Of a stretch of DNA of 64,000 nt, positions 59,925-64,000 are shown one piece after another. This DNA is from Mytilinidion resinicola (Eukaryota > Ascomycota > Dothideomycetes > Mytilinidiales > Mytilinidiaceae). Location of the stretch: the NCBI RefSeq assembly GCF_010093595.1, contig NW_022985439.1, positions 1,345,822-1,409,821 on the forward strand, given 5' to 3'. A model generated the notes under the pieces. The model made no database searches, had not been told where the DNA came from, and worked only from the letters and a program-made list of their open reading frames with translations. The first letter of the stretch is position 1, and each line of letters opens with the position of its first letter. The position numbers and the translations under genes were made by a program.

Positions 59925-60212
59925 TGTGAAGCTCAAATTAGCTTTCTATCGTCTCATCCAAAAAATCGGACGTGGAAAGCGGTGTCGAGTAGCTTGGTGA
60001 AGCGCCTTGACACCAAAAATTATTCTATTCTGCTAGCGCCTTTTTTCTCGGAGCACCTTTTTTCTCGGCGCGCCAAGAAACCAGGGACCTCGCATCTTCT
60101 TTGACGAAGACCTTGAAGCACCTCTTCAGTTTCTGTCCACCACAACACAACCCCTCGCAAAGCTTCAAACCCGGATCCACCCTCTGCGCGACTCTCCTCC
60201 CCTGCGAACAAG
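59925..60212. promoter_or_regulatory. shared divergent promoter, Utp17 / RPB10
   Basis: 288 bases between opposed start codons. An AAAAATTATT stretch near 60016 vaguely recalls the ribosome-biogenesis RRPE element. A CTTTTTTCTCGG-type 12-base direct repeat lies near 60041-60068. Confidence 0.5.
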
Positions 60213-60614
60213 ATGATTATTCCCGTGCGCTGCTTCTCGTGTGGCAAGGTGAGTGGTTTCGCGCGTCGCCGCTTTCACCTCAGGACCTGACAGAGCGACT
60301 CTAGGTCATTGGAGACCTCTGGGAGCGCTATCTCGTGTTGATCGAGGAGGGTGTGGGTGATGGGTACGAGACATTCCTCCCGATCCCCTTTCTAAACCCC
60401 GAACTGACCCCGCCGACAGCAACGCCATGGACCAGCTCGAGCTCCGCCGATACTGCTGCCGGCGCATGGTCATGACCCACGTCGACCTGATTGAGAAGCT
60501 TCTGAAGTACGTGTTTGCTGCATGCGCAGTACGTGGTTGGTGTGGGGACTGACAATATGCAGGTACAATTCCTCGGAACGACAGGTGCAAAAGGAGCAGC
60601 GGCGAAAGGCGTAG
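60213..60614 (+). CDS. RPB10: RNA polymerases I/II/III subunit RPB10 (ABC10-beta)
   Basis: Small zinc-binding subunit shared by all three nuclear RNA polymerases. Four short exons (60213-60248, 60305-60363, 60420-60506, 60563-60614) total 234 bases and 77 residues. The invariant start [12 protein letters not shown], then [10 protein letters not shown], then [20 protein letters not shown] and YNSS make the family certain, including the CxxC and CC zinc ligands. The C-terminus is slightly longer and more basic than in yeast (70 residues). No single exon is long enough to stand out as a frame, so it is easily missed. Opposite-strand neighbour is Utp17. Confidence 0.95.
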
Positions 60615-61076
60615 TTCAAGCAACTGGAAGTGCTGGAGGCTTACCTATTCTACGAAAATCACGGCGTTAATGGGCGATAAAATTTGTGAATATATCCTGG
60701 AGTTGGCGGGCAGCATTGCGGACGGTGTTTAGAAGGGCTTGGGTCCATGGATCTTACGGAAGGAAGATTGCGGAAGCTCTCGTAGAGGCAGCTTTTCAAT
60801 GATACTCCTGAAATTACGAATACGGAGGGCAGTGTAACATATACATGTGTCAACGAGCAAGTTAGACTCGTGCTGCGAAGAAATATGTGATATCTACAAA
60901 TCCCGTGCGACTATGCTATACTAAATGAAGACCAAGTGCGAGGATGAGCTGTAGTAAACCGCCAGCTTCATGGGCGCCTCGTCATATTCATGTTACCAAA
61001 ACAGATCTCAAGCCCAGAAGAACGCCCAACCCAAAATGTATATGCTTAGCATAATGATCATAAGCTAAACTTAGGG
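60615..61076. other. intergenic between converging genes
   Basis: 3' flanks of RPB10 and the phosphoesterase. Nothing recognised. Confidence 0.4.
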
Positions 61077-63003
61077 CTATGGACATTCCTCGCCCGCAAC
61101 ATCCCAATTTGCCTCCACCCAGTCCGTGATAACTGTCGTCAAGGTCTGGCCCTCGACGTATGGCGCGGTATCAGATTCGTTGTACTTCTGCCCAAGATAC
61201 TGAAGCGCCAGTAAAACCCACGACTCAATGAACTCATTGTAAACGACATCAACCTTCTCAGGCTCCTCGTCATCGAACACAACGACTTCGGATGCATTGC
61301 CGTGAGACAGTTCGAAGCCAACGGCAGCTTGGATGCAATTCGGAACATTGTAGAAAGAGATAGTAGAGTGCACAGTGTCATCCCCGTCACTACCAGCATC
61401 GTCCTCTGTCGTGTAGCCAGGGGTAAGAGTCTTATCATCGCCAAGGTGAACTTGAGCGCCAGGCCCTGGCACGTTCCAATGATGGAAGTCATCCGATGCT
61501 TCGACATTTGCGCGGCCTGCAATTCGCTCCGGGGGCGCCAGCATCAGGTTCTGACGAGCGATCTCGTCCATAATGGGGCCCTCGTTGTTGAGGAGCTTTA
61601 GGAGCTGTTTAGCAACCTTGAATGGCACGTCTTTGACATACGAGAAACCACTGGTAAACGGCGACACCAAGAATTCAGTGTCTTTCGTGAATGGGCCTTT
61701 GAAGATGTCGAAGCGCATCGCTCCAGTGTTCGAGATTACGAGAGCTTTGTTCCCTCCCTTTGCGCGAGAGGAATGCTTGAAATGGTTCGGGAAGACCTCT
61801 TTTTCAAGCCAAGTGAAGATGCTTTGCTTGTGCGGATAGGGGGCCCGGTTGACCCAAAGGTCATGTGGAGCGCAACCACGACGCTCGTCGAGCTTTAATG
61901 ACTTCCTTGCATTGTTGATTTGGGCGGATACATTGCGACCATGTTCGGTCTGGAAAGTTTCGTTACTTTTACCGCTGTGGTGATAGAGAGAAAACAGATT
62001 GTTATCAATGTAACGACGTGAGAACGTTAGGCTGGGTTTTTGGGGACTTGAGAGCCTCTTCTTACTCCCTCCAGAACTTAGCCCGCTAATCGACATGAAT
62101 CCAAGCGTCTCCATGTATCGACCACTCTCCAAAGCAACAGACTTGCTGTCATACACCTTGTAGTCACGAATATGGGTATGTCCACCGAAGAACTGGATTG
62201 GGGTATCCCATTGGACGGATCTTATGGTCTTGTAGATCAAGCTGTATTCCTTGGAACGGATGGCAACATGGCCAAAGACCACGATGAGGTCGATATCCTT
62301 CTCCCGGAGAGCCTCCTGAAACCATTCTGTCTTGACTGTGTCCTCAACAGTCTGAACGACGGTATTATTTGCGTTGCCAGTAAAGTCAAAGATGAAGCCG
62401 AAAGCGAGGATCCGAATGCCTTGGTTCTTCGTCTTGAAGGTCTTGAAGCGCCGTGCGAGCGGTTCGAGCTTGCCAGTATCCGGATTGTAAATGTCTAGAT
62501 TGGACGCAATGTAGTTTCCCTTGAAGTTGGGCACCGTATAGCGGAACTCGCCGTCAGAGGAGTTCTTCTTGTAGAGCTCGTGGTTGCCGGAGCAGATGAG
62601 GTCGATATCGGCCTGTTTGACGATGTCGAAGTAGTATTGGCCCTTTGGATCTGAGGCGTCATAGAGCCCATTCCCTTCTATCCGGTCCCCAGTGTCGATG
62701 AGGAGGAGATCTGAGCCATCGGCGTCGGCTCTGTCGTGGAGGTGTTTCGTGAACGAGACATAGTCGCCCCAGTCAGCAGAGTACGAAGGCCTGTGATGGT
62801 CAGAACGAGCCTGTACAAGCTATGAGTGGATAATACTCTTGTAGATGGCCGCCCAGCCACCCATGGATGTCTGTTGTGTGGATGAAGTTGAGCTGTCCCC
62901 ACTGCAGGTCTCGCAGCTGAGCAGCAATAGGAGACGGCGCATCAGGTTGAGCGCCATGGGCAGCACCCAAGAAAGCCAGCAGGGGTAGGAGCCGCAAGAT
63001 CAT
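61077..63003 (-). CDS. secreted or vacuolar calcineurin-like metallophosphoesterase (5'-nucleotidase family)
   Basis: Exons 63003-62837 and 62790-61077 give 626 residues. A signal peptide ([17 protein letters not shown]) is followed by the metallophosphoesterase domain with all metal motifs: [41 protein letters not shown] and [10 protein letters not shown]. The C-terminal half follows the 5'-nucleotidase layout ([33 protein letters not shown]). The general plan resembles the yeast YHR202W product, an inferred vacuolar enzyme; that link is from memory. The likely substrates are nucleotides or other phosphate esters. The first 85 residues of exon 2 lie upstream of the first start-like codon in it, yet read without stops and contain the GDR and GNHE motifs, so they belong to the gene. 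Confidence 0.88.
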
Positions 63004-63720
63004 GGTGTTGATGTCGAGGGAGTGCAGAGCAGGCGGCGCGTATGAACTGTAGGTAGAGCTTCAGATGTGGCTGGCAGATGACGCACTTGTAGGGGTCGCA
63101 ACAGCACTAGACAGAAGAAGGTTGAGAAGCTTAAACATTGGAACAACAAGGCTATTTATGTCAGCTATACAGTGTAGTTAGGCTTTATGTCTCGTAATAC
63201 AGCAGCTGCCGATACTCAGACTGCCAGTACAGCAGCGGAAAGTGCCTGTCAGGCTTCATTGTATAAAAGTGACAGTGCACAAAGGCATGAATACGTGTGA
63301 AGTCCTGTGCCAAGCTTTTTATCCTAGGAGGTAGGTTGCTGCGCTATTACACTCACTGACCACTGCTTGCGATGCTCTATTCCCTTATCGAAAACTATTC
63401 AGTTACAGTGTAGGAAGCCTGATAGCTCCAGGCGGTGTTAGGCGCCCCCTCTATTCTGCCCACAGCGGCCAGGGTGTGGATTAAACCGTCCCACTTTGGC
63501 TGGCTCGTGCGCAGAGCCGCATTGGGGGCTGATCCCGGCAAAACATCGCTTAGCCCGTGGGCCCTTAAAAGACTTCGAGCGCGTTCCTCTCGATCGCTCC
63601 ACAACAACACCACCGCACTGTCACCAGCGCGCGCTTTCACCACCGCAAGTCCATAGCGCTCGCTCTGCACCCGCTGCTGCTCCTCCATCCATCACCACAA
63701 TCACCACCACCCTCGTCGCA
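63004..63720. other. intergenic, divergent promoters
   Basis: Between the start codons of the phosphoesterase (minus) and the Lys/Ala-rich gene (plus). CAC/ACC-rich leader just before 63721. A minus frame at 63395-63688 is judged a shadow. Confidence 0.4.
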
Positions 63721-64000
63721 ATGGCTCCTGCCGTGCGTCGCTCCCAGCGTACGCCTGCTCCGACTCCAGCGCGCGAGCAGGCTGCTCAACCCGCGAAAGT
63801 CGCCAAAGCGAAGACCACCAAAAAGGCTGCTCCGAAGCAGGCTGCTGCCGGACCTCAAGCAAACACCGCTGCCAAGCGCACCGCCGCGACGGCTGCTCCA
63901 AAGGCAAACGCTGCAGCCAAGCCCAAGGCCGCTCAGGCCAGCGACAGCGGTAAGTTCCCCTCATTCACCATCCCACTCCAACTCCCACTCCCACTCCCAC
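63721..64000 (+). CDS. Lys/Ala-rich protein, partial (runs off the window)
   Basis: The ATG at 63721 opens a first exon to 63949 that ends at a GTAAGT donor; the rest is outside the window. The 76 visible residues are Ala, Lys and Pro rich (MAPAVRRSQRTPAPTPA, KAKTTKKAAPKQAAAG), like the disordered heads of chromatin or nucleolar proteins. No domain is visible, so no function is given. The low-complexity CCAACTCCCACTC run after the donor is intron. Confidence 0.55.
   Translation, partial: MAPAVRRSQRTPAPTPAREQAAQPAKVAKAKTTKKAAPKQAAAGPQANTAAKRTAATAAPKANAAAKPKAAQASDSGKFPSFTIPLQLPLPLP

Overview
The window looks like a chromosomal piece of a filamentous ascomycete (Pezizomycotina; Dothideomycetes-like is my guess, not proven). 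The evidence is split genes with short introns (mostly 50-70 bases, GTRNGY donors, CTAAC-type branch points), fungal-only families (Zn2Cys6 regulator, AA9/CBM1, GH114, Atg15), and gene spacing of 0.2-2 kb on both strands. Gene models below were assembled by hand from the frames and splice signals; in each complete model the exon lengths sum to a multiple of three.

Layout. 0-9.7 kb is an accessory-looking region: a GH114 gene with an unresolved 5' end, a frameshifted secretory lipase relic, a Zn2Cys6 regulator, two inverted-repeat elements, a small protein made of the two ends of a Harbinger-type transposase, and a large unknown membrane protein. 10.6-26.9 kb is a core block: PRMT1-type arginine methyltransferase, an unknown conserved-looking gene with a coding minisatellite, Prp17/Cdc40, Erv14/cornichon, methionine aminopeptidase 1, a PHD-finger protein, a mitochondrial class III CoA-transferase and, divergently, riboflavin synthase. 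27-31.7 kb is decayed: an AA9-CBM1 relic and a long kinase-plus-YTH reading frame broken by one frameshift and three in-frame TAG codons. 33-48 kb is mixed: PLC-X phosphodiesterase, secreted SRPBCC protein, a small unknown two-exon gene, F-box protein, GH105 hydrolase, amino acid permease, with long gene-poor gaps. 48.7-64 kb is core again: Atg15 lipase, VPS9-domain Rab GEF, chitin deacetylase with three chitin-binding modules, Utp17/Nan1, RPB10, a secreted metallophosphoesterase, and the start of a Lys/Ala-rich protein cut by the window edge.

Themes. Atg15 and the VPS9 GEF (vacuole/endosome traffic) are divergent neighbours, as are Utp17 and RPB10 (ribosome production), so each pair may share a promoter. 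Carbohydrate-active genes (GH114, AA9 relic, GH105, chitin deacetylase) suggest life on plant or fungal cell-wall material. Broken genes and repeats differ mainly by C-to-T or G-to-A type changes, which fits repeat-induced point mutation but was judged by eye only.

The most unusual item is the kinase-YTH fusion frame at 28957-31733. I found no CRISPR array, no rRNA and no convincing tRNA.
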